Of a stretch of DNA of 64,000 nt, positions 1-8,238 are shown piece by piece. Made by a program: the position numbers and the translations under genes. Source of the stretch: Trifolium pratense (lineage: Eukaryota > Streptophyta > Magnoliopsida > Fabales > Fabaceae); NCBI RefSeq assembly GCF_020283565.1, contig NC_060062.1:8339096-8403095 (forward strand), given 5' to 3'. The notes below the pieces were generated by a model. The model did not search any database, was not told the DNA's origin, and worked only from the letters and a program-made list of their open reading frames with translations. Position 1 is the first letter of the stretch. The number at the start of each line of letters is the position of its first letter.

Positions 1-44
1 TTCATATTGTTCGACACTTCGACTCCGACAAAAAAAATCTATCC

Positions 45-302
45 TCCTCAGTAATACTAAACCACCAAATTAGTCCCTAACACTATTACACCGTTAAGTT
101 AATCCTTATATTTAACCACTTACCTATAAGTCCCTATATTTTAACAAATTATTATCAATTTCGTCCCTAACTTTATTCACTTACTGTCAATTTAATCCCT
201 AGCATATTCTGAGGACTAATGTGTAAAATTTTGACCCTTTTTGAAAAACCTAGAAACTTAACCTACAAAGTTGGTGACTAATCTGATGGTTTACTCATAT
301 TA
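45..302. mobile_element. MITE-like inverted-repeat element
   Basis: The left end (ctaaaccaccaaattagtcc) is matched in inverted orientation by the right end (gactaatctgatggtttact). Interior text such as 'agtccctaacactatt' is typical of small non-autonomous DNA elements. A related element with nearly the same termini lies at 21887-22301. No clean target duplication was found, so the superfamily is not assigned. Confidence 0.5.
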
Positions 303-616
303 ATTCATATTCAATAACACCAACGATAATAGAAATCAATTCTTACAAAACAATAATAGGGTTTAATTCTTTAAGCAACTACAACAACTGAAAAAGGAAA
401 CTTTTACAATAGCTAACTACAGAATTACGAAACTTTAACAAAACCAGACTCTTCCACGTTCCACCTTCCTCATTCATAATATTAAACAAGAACACCCAAA
501 AAATTTCATAAAAATTACATTTTGAAATAATGGGTATGCGTTTTTCTGCATCTAAAACTAAAAAAAATTCAAAATCAGACATATTGTATCGTCCTAAATC
601 ATTATCAAAAGATAAC
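303..616. other. AT-rich interval without recognisable gene
   Basis: A minus-strand reading frame of 82 codons crosses this stretch, but I recognise no family. It lies immediately 3' of the truncated FES1-like exon and may be unrelated sequence joined at the break near 660. Confidence 0.4.
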
Positions 617-745
617 TCAAAGAACAAAAAATCCCAAACTGAAAATTTTGAATTTGAACCTTAAATTGCGAGGTTGACGAGTTCCATCGGAGTTAGCAAT
701 ACTCCATTTGAGCAATCCATCCCAATTGGGTCCTTCTTTAGCCAT
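617..745 (-). pseudogene. FES1: FES1-like Hsp70 nucleotide exchange factor, truncated first exon
   Basis: The minus-strand frame from the ATG at 745 begins MAKEGPNWDGLLKWSIANSD and continues GTRQPRNL. This is the conserved N-terminus of plant Fes1/HspBP1 proteins, which release nucleotide from cytosolic Hsp70. After residue ~27 the similarity stops and an unrelated tail ends at a TGA, giving 42 codons. The Fes1 armadillo repeats are absent from the window, so this is a 5' gene fragment. It keeps upstream sequence with a strong heat-shock element (881-908). It could be transcribed under heat, but a functional exchange factor is not encoded. The family call rests on recalled similarity of the N-terminal motif. 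Confidence 0.75.
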
Positions 746-880
746 ATCAATGATGATTAAGAGAAAAACAAATTTTTTTCCCTAGGGTTTTGTGATTCTG
801 TAACGAAACTACTTTAAGAAATTGGAAAGTATGAGATAATTAATGGGATTCAGAAGTTTAAATATTGAAGTTGTGAATGA

Positions 881-908
881 TTCCAGAAGCTTCTCAGATA
901 TTCTAGAG
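881..908. promoter_or_regulatory. Heat-shock element, six phased units
   Basis: Six alternating 3-bp units sit at exact 5-bp spacing: TTC 881, GAA 886, TTC 891, AGA 896, TTC 901 and GAG 906. Four match nTTCn/nGAAn perfectly and the other two (AGA, GAG) are one base off. This is the binding pattern of trimeric heat-shock factors. It lies ~136 bp upstream of the FES1-like ATG, as expected for an HSF-controlled co-chaperone gene. Confidence 0.75.
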
Positions 909-1094
909 TGAAGTTATGACATAATGGCTATTATATGGCTTATATTTATACAGAGCTACAAATAAAACAATATTCCAAATCATATCTTTTTATTTTATTT
1001 TTTTGACAGAAATCATATCTTTTAAAAAAAAAAACAAATTAATCTTAAATATTCTAAACATATCCTAAAAACAGAAATATAAATATTAACAGAT

Positions 1095-1236
1095 CGTTAG
1101 TTGTTTCAGTGGTGATTGACGCTGAACTTGGTAGGGAGGACCGTTCACGGTTCGATTCCCTGCAATGCGATCGGAAAGGGGCTGAAACCACTTGATACCA
1201 GAACTGACATCCGAACCAGATTCAACTGGTGGTGAA
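1095..1236 (+). mobile_element. tRNA-derived SINE, family 1
   Basis: It contains a box-A-like ttcagtggtgattgacgctg and a box-B-like ggttcgattcc, the internal RNA polymerase III promoter layout. It ends in an (AT)n tail. Two further copies with the same body are at 21308-21459 (minus) and 34201-34351 (plus), both with clear target duplications. Confidence 0.75.
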
Positions 1237-1237
1237 A

Positions 1238-1238
<1 letters not shown>

Positions 1239-1279
<41 letters not shown>
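1239..1279. repeat. (AT)n microsatellite
   Basis: About 20 AT dinucleotides directly follow the SINE 3' end, so they probably serve as its simple-repeat tail. Confidence 0.9.
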
Positions 1280-1282
<3 letters not shown>

Positions 1283-1304
1283 TTCTAATATTATCTTATT
1301 TTTT

Positions 1305-1362
1305 AAAATATAAATCTAAACTATGTTTAAATCTAAAATCTTCAAAAAAATATTTAGACATA
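1305..1362. repeat. Arm of a distant inverted repeat (partner 4062-4118)
   Basis: The text 'aatctaaactatgtttaaat' and 'ctaaaatcttcaaaaaaata' recurs reverse-complemented at 4062-4118. The two arms bracket the MULE and its surroundings and could be termini of an older, larger element. No target duplication was identified. Confidence 0.5.
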
Positions 1363-1494
1363 TTTTTCTTAACACAAAGAGAGATAAAAGAAAAACGGTA
1401 AAAAAAAAAAAAACTCACTTTTATTCTTAATATTTCGTTTTTTTTTTTCGATATACCTTCTCCCTTTTCTTGAGCACATTTATATCTTCTGAAG

Positions 1495-1906
1495 TTTTAA
1501 AGTTTAGTCCATCAAAACTTTTTGGTTAACTTAATGATTTCTGTTACTATGAAAAAAATGTTTTCAGTCACGATTTTCAAGTAAACTCATATCCATTCGT
1601 CATATTTTAAAATATTTTGTATTCATATTTATAATATTAGAAAAAAAAAATTCTTTCACAAAAAATTAATTAAATGTGATTTTTTAAGCGCCAAAAATTT
1701 TAAAAAAAATTATATTTAATCATCATTTGTTAAAAATAATGAAATATTTACAAGAAAAATTTCTATAATTACTAAACATATCTATAAAAAATAATTTAAA
1801 GTTTTGAAGATACATTTAAGTTGACTTAAATGTAGGAACCAAAAGTCGTGACTGAAAATTAATCATTTAAGTGCAAAAAAAAAATAGAATTTGAGACGGA
1901 GAGAGT
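1495..1906. mobile_element. Probable degenerate fold-back MITE
   Basis: Around 1562 'ttttcagtcacgattttc' is mirrored near 1845 by 'aaagtcgtgactgaaaatt'. The right edge carries 'gagacggagagagtag', the usual right terminus of Stowaway-like plant MITEs. The left boundary is uncertain. Confidence 0.35.
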
Positions 1907-2014
1907 AGTACAAAATTACTATTTGAGTGTAGATTCATTCTATACCTATCTTACAGATTTCGAATCATATTGCTAATATAAGCAATATATCATCATATAT
2001 GGTTTATACTAAAT

Positions 2015-2191
2015 GGGTCTTGTTAACATGTGTCCTTAGGACACATGTTAAGATATACCAAAATAGAAATTCATCATTTAATGATACAAGAAATTTAATG
2101 CTTCAAAAGTCAAAATGCACAAATTAGCATTTAATAATTTCTATTTTTGCTTCCTTAACATGTGTTTTAAGGGCACAAGTTAACATTCTCC
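2015..2191. mobile_element. Small MULE-type MITE with 9-bp TSD
   Basis: The 9-bp duplication atactaaat flanks the element at 2006-2014 and 2192-2200. Termini gggtcttgttaacatgtgtc and (inverted) ggagaatgttaacttgtgcc are imperfect inverted repeats. A 9-bp duplication is the Mutator superfamily signature. Relatives are at 2205-2460, 19037-19452 and 39734-39908. Confidence 0.75.
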
Positions 2192-2204
2192 ATACTAAAT
2201 AGTG

Positions 2205-2460
2205 CTTTCAGATTATTTGTTAAACATACCAAAAAATAAAGTAAAATATAAAATTAATGATAGTAAGATAACTTTTTACACTTTTAAGGTATTAGATACA
2301 CAAGTTTCAAGATAAAATTTTTGTTTTAATAAGCTTAAATAGTGCCCCGGAAGCACTGTTTAGAATTTCTCGTTGCATATTAATGTATTTGATACACAAG
2401 TTCCAAGATAAAATTTTCGTTTTAATATTCTTAACAAATGTCCCAGAAGCACTGTTAAAC
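2205..2460. mobile_element. Second MITE of the same family, right half duplicated
   Basis: The interior (gttaaacataccaaaa... through agtgccccggaagcactgtt) parallels the MITE at 39734. The right half, from 'gatacacaagtttcaagata' onward, occurs twice in direct orientation (about 2294-2372 and 2390-2460), indicating a local tandem duplication of one terminus. Confidence 0.5.
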
Positions 2461-2762
2461 AAAAAAAGGCTCGGTCGATTTATAACAAAACAAATTTGTT
2501 CTAATTCGCACATATTAAGATTAAAATAATAAAACAAATAAATAACTCATAAAATAAACAATGTAGACGATTAGCATAACTAATAAAAACAATATATCGT
2601 AGCTAAACAAGTAACTTAAATTTATTTATAAAAAAAAAAAAAAAAAAAAACTTAATCAATAAAACAGAGGATTCACATAACTAAAAACACAAACGATGTA
2701 TTGCACTTAAATTTAACGATATATCATAGCTAAACAAATTTATATTAATAAGTTGTGAACGG

Positions 2763-2790
2763 TTCAAGAAGCTTTTCAGATATTCTATAA
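2763..2790. promoter_or_regulatory. Diverged copy of the heat-shock element block
   Basis: The sequence around 'ttcaagaagcttttcagata' with 'ttctataatgaa' repeats the 866-911 block at lower quality. TTC/GAA/TTT/AGA/TTC units keep 5-bp spacing. No FES1 coding sequence follows it here, so it is a duplicated promoter fragment with no visible target gene. Confidence 0.5.
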
Positions 2791-3041
2791 TGAATAAATT
2801 CGGAGTGTAGAATACCAAGAGAAGATAAAAGAAAAAACAGTATACATCAACAAAAAATAAAAAAAAATTTAAAAGTTTAGTAGCGTTATTAGTGGGCTAG
2901 GCCCATTATAAAAACTCACCTTAGTATCTTTTGTTAGAAATTTTTTTTTTCTACCCCAACATTAATTTTGAATAGACGAAATCTGAAATTCATTATTGAA
3001 GTTAGTCACATGTACACAAAACCATCATTAAGGACATGATT

Positions 3042-3488
3042 TCACTCAAGAAATTTCAGAACCTGAGCCTCAAGAACATTAATTCGAGACAAGGTTTGAG
3101 ATAAGCGATCATTCACAGATCGCTCTCTTTCCTCAGTAGTTGCAGCTTTAGCCTCAGCTTCCTGTAGAGTTAATTAAAAAATATAAATACAATAATATAG
3201 AGTAGGAAAGATTCTAAAAATTAAAAATAAAAAGTATTCTGAAGACCTGAAGTCGAGAATTAAGACTTCTTTCAACAGCAGCCCAAGCTTCGGCTCTTCT
3301 GGCATTTGTTTCCTGTTATCAGGTGAATTCTAGTCTTAGTACAGATCCCAATTAGCAGAACAAAAAACAGAAGGAAAAGTAATTTTTTATCATATGTTTA
3401 TTACCTGCATGGCTTCAATTTGCCTTAAAAGCGGCCTTGTAGATTATGGAACTTGCGTAATCAGTTATTCACACCGTCTTTCACTTGC
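3042..3488 (-). pseudogene. GC5: Golgin candidate 5 / TMF-like coiled-coil fragment captured by the MULE
   Basis: Three consecutive exons with intact splice sites lie on the minus strand: 3488-3405, 3312-3247 and 3161-3042. They translate in frame to a plant golgin candidate 5 (TMF-type Golgi tether) coiled-coil segment, including RPLLRQIEAMQ, ETNARRAEAWAAVERSLNSR and ERSVNDRLSQTLSRINVLEA. The first exon has two nonsense codons, both TAA where GAA is expected (residues 8 and 15). The last exon runs into a TGA after VLKFLE. All other parts of the ~900-residue protein are missing. Retained introns imply DNA-level capture rather than retroposition. Confidence 0.85.
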
Positions 3489-3632
3489 CTAGCAAAAGCA
3501 AGTCAAATTAGAAAACTACCAAAAGCACAAACACGGCTGTTAAACTATAATAAAACAAGGAAAAGCAGAACCATCAAAAGTTAAATAACTGAACAACAAT
3601 CAGAAAGCAGGGGAGCAGACCTGGTAACACTT

Positions 3633-3920
3633 TTTAAAGTGTTCAGGTAACAAAAAAAAATTAAAAAAATTTTACATACCTGAACACTTTTTTTCAAAGT
3701 GTGTAGGTAACAAAATAAATTTGGAAAAATTTTACATACCTACACACTTTTTTTCAAAGTGTTCAGGTAACAAAAAAAAATTAGAAAAATTTTACATACC
3801 TGAACACTTTTTTCCAAAGTGTGTAGGTAACAAAATAAATTTGGAAAAATTTTACATACCTACACATTTTTTTTCAAAGTGTTCAGGTAACAAAAAAAAA
3901 TTAGAAAAATTTTACATATT
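3633..3920. repeat. Tandem array of ~60-bp units (120-bp dimers)
   Basis: About five units alternate between 'gtgttcaggtaacaaaaa' and 'gtgtgtaggtaacaaaataa' variants, separated by aaaaattttacatacct. Each unit junction can fold, because cctgaacacttt and aaagtgttcagg are complementary. The 60-bp length keeps a reading frame open, which I take as incidental. It lies inside the MULE near its right terminus. Confidence 0.85.
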
Positions 3921-4004
3921 ATATGAGGGCAAATTCGTCTATTCAAAATTAATGTTGGGGTAGATTGACAATTGTTGGGGTAGAAAAAAATTTTCCTTTT
4001 GTTA

Positions 4005-4282
4005 AATCTTTTTATTTAAGCGAAGAGACCGAGAAATAGGTAGAAGTTGTTGAAAATAATACCTAAATATATTTTTTTGAAAATTTTAGATTTGAATATA
4101 GTTTAGATCTATATTTCCTTTTTTTTTATACTTCAAGTCAATAAATTTTTACATAAACAAAAAGGGGTTTTTGCATGATGCTAGCTAGCTATAATAGTTA
4201 TGTCTAAAATTAACCACCAGATCAACACAACAAATTATGATATTGTTAACAAAATAAACAAAACCCTTGAAAACTACTAATG
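4005..4282. other. Interval between MULE and B3 pseudogene
   Basis: It contains the partner arm (4062-4118) of the inverted repeat at 1305-1362 and the sequence ttaagcgaagagaccgagaa, which recurs near 56200. No gene is seen. Confidence 0.5.
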
Positions 4283-5345
4283 TTAATCGACTTGATGATG
4301 ACGACAGGCACGAAGAACCGAGAAAACAAAGTTTTGGTTATATCGATCCCAAATCAAGCCGATTTCATCTTCGACCTGTAAGTTTCTTCGAAGTACGAAA
4401 TCCTTGATCCATGTGTCTTTGAAAATGTGGCTTTGATTGGAAGGACGTATTGTGAAAACGAGAGAATGGAGAGAGTTTATGTCGATATCCCATACTCGAA
4501 CATGAACACCTCGATTCTCACAAACTTGAAGACCACCCAAGACAGGAACAATCAAATCTTTGGCCAATTATCTCTTGATCAAAATGTTACAGTTACTTCC
4601 AAGATCAGTTTTTGTCAACACTTTCTTGATTTTCCATGGATCGCCATAAAGCACCAACGTAGTTGAATAACCTCAGTTTCTTGCAACAAGAACAACAGCA
4701 GCATTACCCATGTTGTTGTCTTGATGGACATGTTTTCGTTTCTTGGCAAAATGGGTTTCATGATGATCGGTTGGTTGTAGTTGTTGTGGGGGACGTTTTC
4801 GTTTATTGTTGGTGGTGAGTTGTTGTTGATAATCGTAGGTAGGGCAAGAAGGATCACCTACTGAGAAGTGGGAGACAAACACGATCATCATCAGTAACAT
4901 TATCTTCATGAGTAACAACAAAGGAGGAAGGTTTGTTGTTTTGTGATTCCTCATTTTTGAGTGAGGAGAACAAGGAAGAGAACAACATTGTTGTTGGTTT
5001 GTGTTGTTGTTTGATGATGATGCGTGTTTTCTTGTTCTTTAGGGTTAGTTGTTGTTGTTGGGGACTACGTTTTCGTTTATTGTTGGTGATGAGTTGTTGT
5101 TGACAATCGCAGGTAGGGCAAGAAGGATCACCGATTGAAAAGTGGAGACAAACACGATCGTCATCAGTAACATCATCTTCATGAGTAAGAATAGAGGAGA
5201 AATGGTTGTTGTTGTTTTGTGGTTCATCCTTTTTGAGTGAGAAGAACAAGAATGAAAACGTTATTGTTGGTGTGTGTTGTTGTTTGATGATGTCTTGTTC
5301 CTCCTTTTTTATGGAGCGCAAAAAATTAAAGAATAGGTGAGACAT
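4283..5345 (-). pseudogene. B3-domain (DUF313/REM-like) transcription factor, disrupted
   Basis: From the ATG at 5345 the minus strand encodes a Gln/Asn-rich N-terminus with basic NNKRKR motifs. A B3 DNA-binding domain follows, with GDPWKIKKVLTKTDLGS, LAKDLIVPVLGGLQVCENRG, VWDIDINSLHSLVF, WIKDFVLRRNLQVEDEIGLI and FVFSVL. This resembles the plant At2g31720/DUF313 B3 group. Three lesions break it: a 1-bp insertion in the G run at 4870-4872 (shown by comparison with the duplicated block), an in-frame TGA at 4673-4675 just before the B3 domain, and a TAA at 4568-4570 inside it. The final stop is at 4283-4285. The N-terminal region holds a ~235-bp tandem duplication (about 4800-5032 and 5073-5304). 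Plant B3 proteins bind DNA in the nucleus, but this copy should not make a complete one. Confidence 0.8.
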
Positions 5346-5758
5346 ACACTTGACAGAATCAAAGAAAACACAAATCCATTAACCAACCAGTTATCAACTA
5401 AAATTCGAAGTTTCTTATAATGCAAATACAACATAATTATGGAATACGTGAATTCTAAGAATTTAGAAAATAGTCCATAATTAAAAATATAAATCTTCAC
5501 AAACTAAAACGATTTTGTTTTCCAACAACCTAGTGACTATTTTATGATAAACAATAATTCAATTTACTTTATTTCAAACCTGAATGTCTTTAAATAGACT
5601 TATAATAGAAATCTTAGTTAAAATAGGTTAATAACTAACTTATCATAATTTCATTATCATCTAAATTTAAAAGATAATTATCCTAATAATAACAAACTTA
5701 AAAAAAAAAAAAAGAAATAGCAACTAGTAATAACATGTTAATAATAACATGATAGTAA
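5346..5758. other. Upstream region of the B3 pseudogene
   Basis: AT-rich, with no coding signal recognised. It could contain the old promoter. Confidence 0.4.
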
Positions 5759-5941
5759 TAGTTTGGTTCCTTGGAATATGCTCCTCTCAAGGTTTCGGGT
5801 TCGATTTTCCTTAGTGTCAATTTCGGTGGGCTAAGTCCATAAAGAGTAAAAAAAATTCTGGCTTTAAATGGGCCCCCGCAAGTGGGTGGTGGGATTGGTC
5901 CCCTTGGATTAGTCGGTCCTAAGGCCGGATACCAAGTTTTC
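5759..5941 (+). mobile_element. Probable SINE (box-B-like, A-rich tail)
   Basis: GC-richer than its surroundings, with 'cgggttcgattttcctt' resembling box B, the conserved-looking 'cttggattagtcggtcctaa' and 'ggccggataccaagtttt', and a terminal A run. I recognise the 3' part as a repeat common in legume genomes. No target duplication was resolved. Confidence 0.5.
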
Positions 5942-5955
5942 AAAAAAAAATAATA

Positions 5956-6250
5956 CTCCCTCCGGTCCTTTTTATAAGGAACACTTAGGGCAAAAAATTT
6001 GGTCCTTTTTATAAGAAACTTTGACCAATTTTCAAATGTTTTAAATGTTCAATTTCACTTATGCCCTTATTTATTATGAGAGAGAATTTAAAAATAAGTA
6101 AGTTAGTTGAATAAAGAGTAATTAAATAAGGGTATACATGGAATAAATTAAAATTTATAAGAGTATTAAATGAAAATAACTATGTTAAATGTGCTTAATT
6201 GGTCTGTGTGATTTTTTCAAAGTGTTCCTTATAATAAGGACCGGAGGGAG
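5956..6250. mobile_element. Stowaway-like MITE (Tc1/mariner)
   Basis: Termini ctccctccggtccttttta and (inverted) ctccctccggtccttattat flank the element, with TA duplications at 5954-5955 and 6251-6252. At 295 bp and AT-rich it is typical of Stowaway MITEs. Confidence 0.9.
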
Positions 6251-6252
6251 TA

Positions 6253-8238
6253 ATAATTATCATGATTTTTTTTACGCAAACTTTTTTTTAAGTCACTTAT
6301 ATTGTGTTTTCTTTATTAAAAAAAGACACTTCTTATTTTAATAACATTATCAAAATTGTGTTTAACCCTACTTATTTTTTTTTTGTTTATAACTCTCTGG
6401 TTCCTCGGGGAAAGAGTCTCTAGTAGTCCAGAGTTTGGCCGCGAGATAAGTAAAATCTGGCCAAGAAATAAAAAAATAGAGAAATAAAAAATAAATAGGA
6501 CCAATTATTAACCGTTTAATTAGTTGACTTGCAAAACAAATTTGCTTTACTCTAATTTTACTCAATTAACTAGTGTATTAGACTATTAGTACATCATTAT
6601 CAATTATTATTATTAATTAAAGACATTTTTTTTATACATTGACAAAATTATATCATAAACTCACAGTGAGAGAGTCGGAATTCGAACCCTAATTATAACG
6701 TTCATCCTAACAATTTCAATAATTTTATCGGTTGAATTAGAATTTGTAGACCCATATCAAAAACATTTTATTGACGATTTTAGAAATCTCAAACAAACAT
6801 AACACCATGTTTGGATCTGCATCGATCGTGTCCATTGTACAAGACCAATTACACTAGTATGACTTTTGGAAGAATCTTGAATTTTCAGAATTTGTGGGAC
6901 ATACACTGTCATCGTGAATCTTTATTTCCAAAACATGCTTACAAATCGACAATAAATAAGTACTGCATTTACCATTTTTGTCCAAACAAGGTAAAGAAAC
7001 AGAATTCTATTATCATTGCTGATGCTAATCCACAATGATCGCATCAAAATTTACATATATTTTTTTTTATTTTATTATTCTTATCGCGAAGTCAATTTTT
7101 ATGCAGAAGATATACTTGCAAATATGGAGTGATCATGAACTTGAATTGAGGTTTTATAAATTATTCCCAACTAGTTTAAATTCTTTATTTTTGACTGATA
7201 TTTTGGAAATTTATACTCCTCGTTTAGTTAGTGTTTAGTTTTTTTCTTTCTATAAAATACTTGTTATCAAAACACAAATTTTAGAGCCTTCGTTTAAATC
7301 ATATTGTAATATATTTTAACTCATAAATGAAGATAAATGGTAATGCTAACGAGTGCCCCCTTCGTTAACAAGACCCTTAAATGAATTTTGCCTATGAGGT
7401 ACAGGTTTTCAACCAAACATCAAGGGGTATCAAAGAATTTACCTTGATATAATCGGTGTCCTTGTACATTTTTATCAAAATCAAGTTTAGTCGTTTTAGA
7501 AACTCACCATTGGCTATATCAATTGATTCAACATGTAAAGAGGACCCGAACCCTTACCATTTGAAGCAATTCGGTGAAATTAATAAAAATTTACCTATAT
7601 TTTATTGAGCTCACGTGTGTACTACATACAATTTTTTATAGTTTCAAAGTAGTAAAGTGAAATTTCACTACTATTAAAAGTATGGACCCAAAAGTGAATT
7701 TTGGGTGGTGCCACCACACTGCCACACTTAACCCCTTGTTTAGAGAATCACTGCCTTACTAGTACAATGGACCACTGAATCCTAAAACAATAAAGTTCTT
7801 ACAATTTAATGTCATAATTAGTTGTCACTGTTGACAGCAATAGACATTGACTCAACCAAATTAGAATTTTACAAGACAAAATTACACACTATGCATTACA
7901 AACACAAAGATGCCTTTTAGCTAAAAAAGGAAAGTCGTGATAAAACAACAACCAACATAATATTCTCATCTCTTAATAGGAATATTCAATGCTAACACTA
8001 AATTTGACATATCCACAAAATTTATTAAAATAAAATCAAATTCTATTTTGGTCTTTCTAACACAATCAATGTTGTGTCTCTACAAATTAAGTTATCAAAT
8101 TAGCTAGTGCTTCACATCTAAATAATAGCTAACATAAGATCAACTTCAACTTCCTTGTCGCGCAAACAATAAAATCAACAGTTTGATGCTGACAAACAAA
8201 CAGAAAGGTAAAAAGGACAAGAAAATAATGTCATGGTT
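6253..8238. other. Intergenic interval, no convincing gene
   Basis: It contains a degenerate box-B-like patch (6660-6705, minus sense, 'gggttcgaattccg') that may be a SINE remnant. At 7338-7375 there is one terminus related to the 9-bp-TSD MITE family (gggtcttgttaac inverted). Two overlapping frames of 67-75 codons at 6811-7238 match nothing I know. The last ~400 bp lie downstream of the ARF stop and probably hold its 3' untranslated region. Confidence 0.5.

Larger units (their letters stand above)
2937..3995. mobile_element. Non-autonomous Mutator-like element carrying a gene fragment (Pack-MULE)
   Basis: The 1059-bp element is flanked by a perfect 9-bp target duplication, cttttgtta (2928-2936 and 3996-4004). 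The left end reads gaaatttttttttt then ctaccccaac, attaattttgaatagacgaa. The right end reads the same inverted, with a ~20-bp internal duplication of the ctaccccaac motif. The interior holds a three-exon golgin fragment (3042-3488) and a 60-bp tandem array (3633-3920), and no transposase. The 9-bp duplication and ends starting with G fit the Mutator superfamily. Sequence matching both outer flanks without the insert occurs near 56170-56215. Confidence 0.85.

Noticed and set aside
1095..1236. tRNA gene
   Set aside because: Box A and box B are present but no cloverleaf forms, and the sequence recurs with target duplications as a SINE. The same applies to 21308, 25551, 34201, 34572, 35415, 51878 and 58379.
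3721..3963. 80-codon frame with EKFYIPTHFFSKCSGNK repeats as a repeat protein
   Set aside because: The 60-bp unit length is a multiple of three, so the frame follows from the tandem array inside the MULE.
4427..5227. Several overlapping frames on both strands across the B3 pseudogene
   Set aside because: They are shadow frames of the B3 coding sequence and of its duplicated Asn/Gln-rich N-terminus.
6811..7238. Two plus-strand frames of 75 and 67 codons as a gene
   Set aside because: No recognisable domain, no clear promoter or splice sites, and AT-rich composition like the surrounding intergenic DNA.
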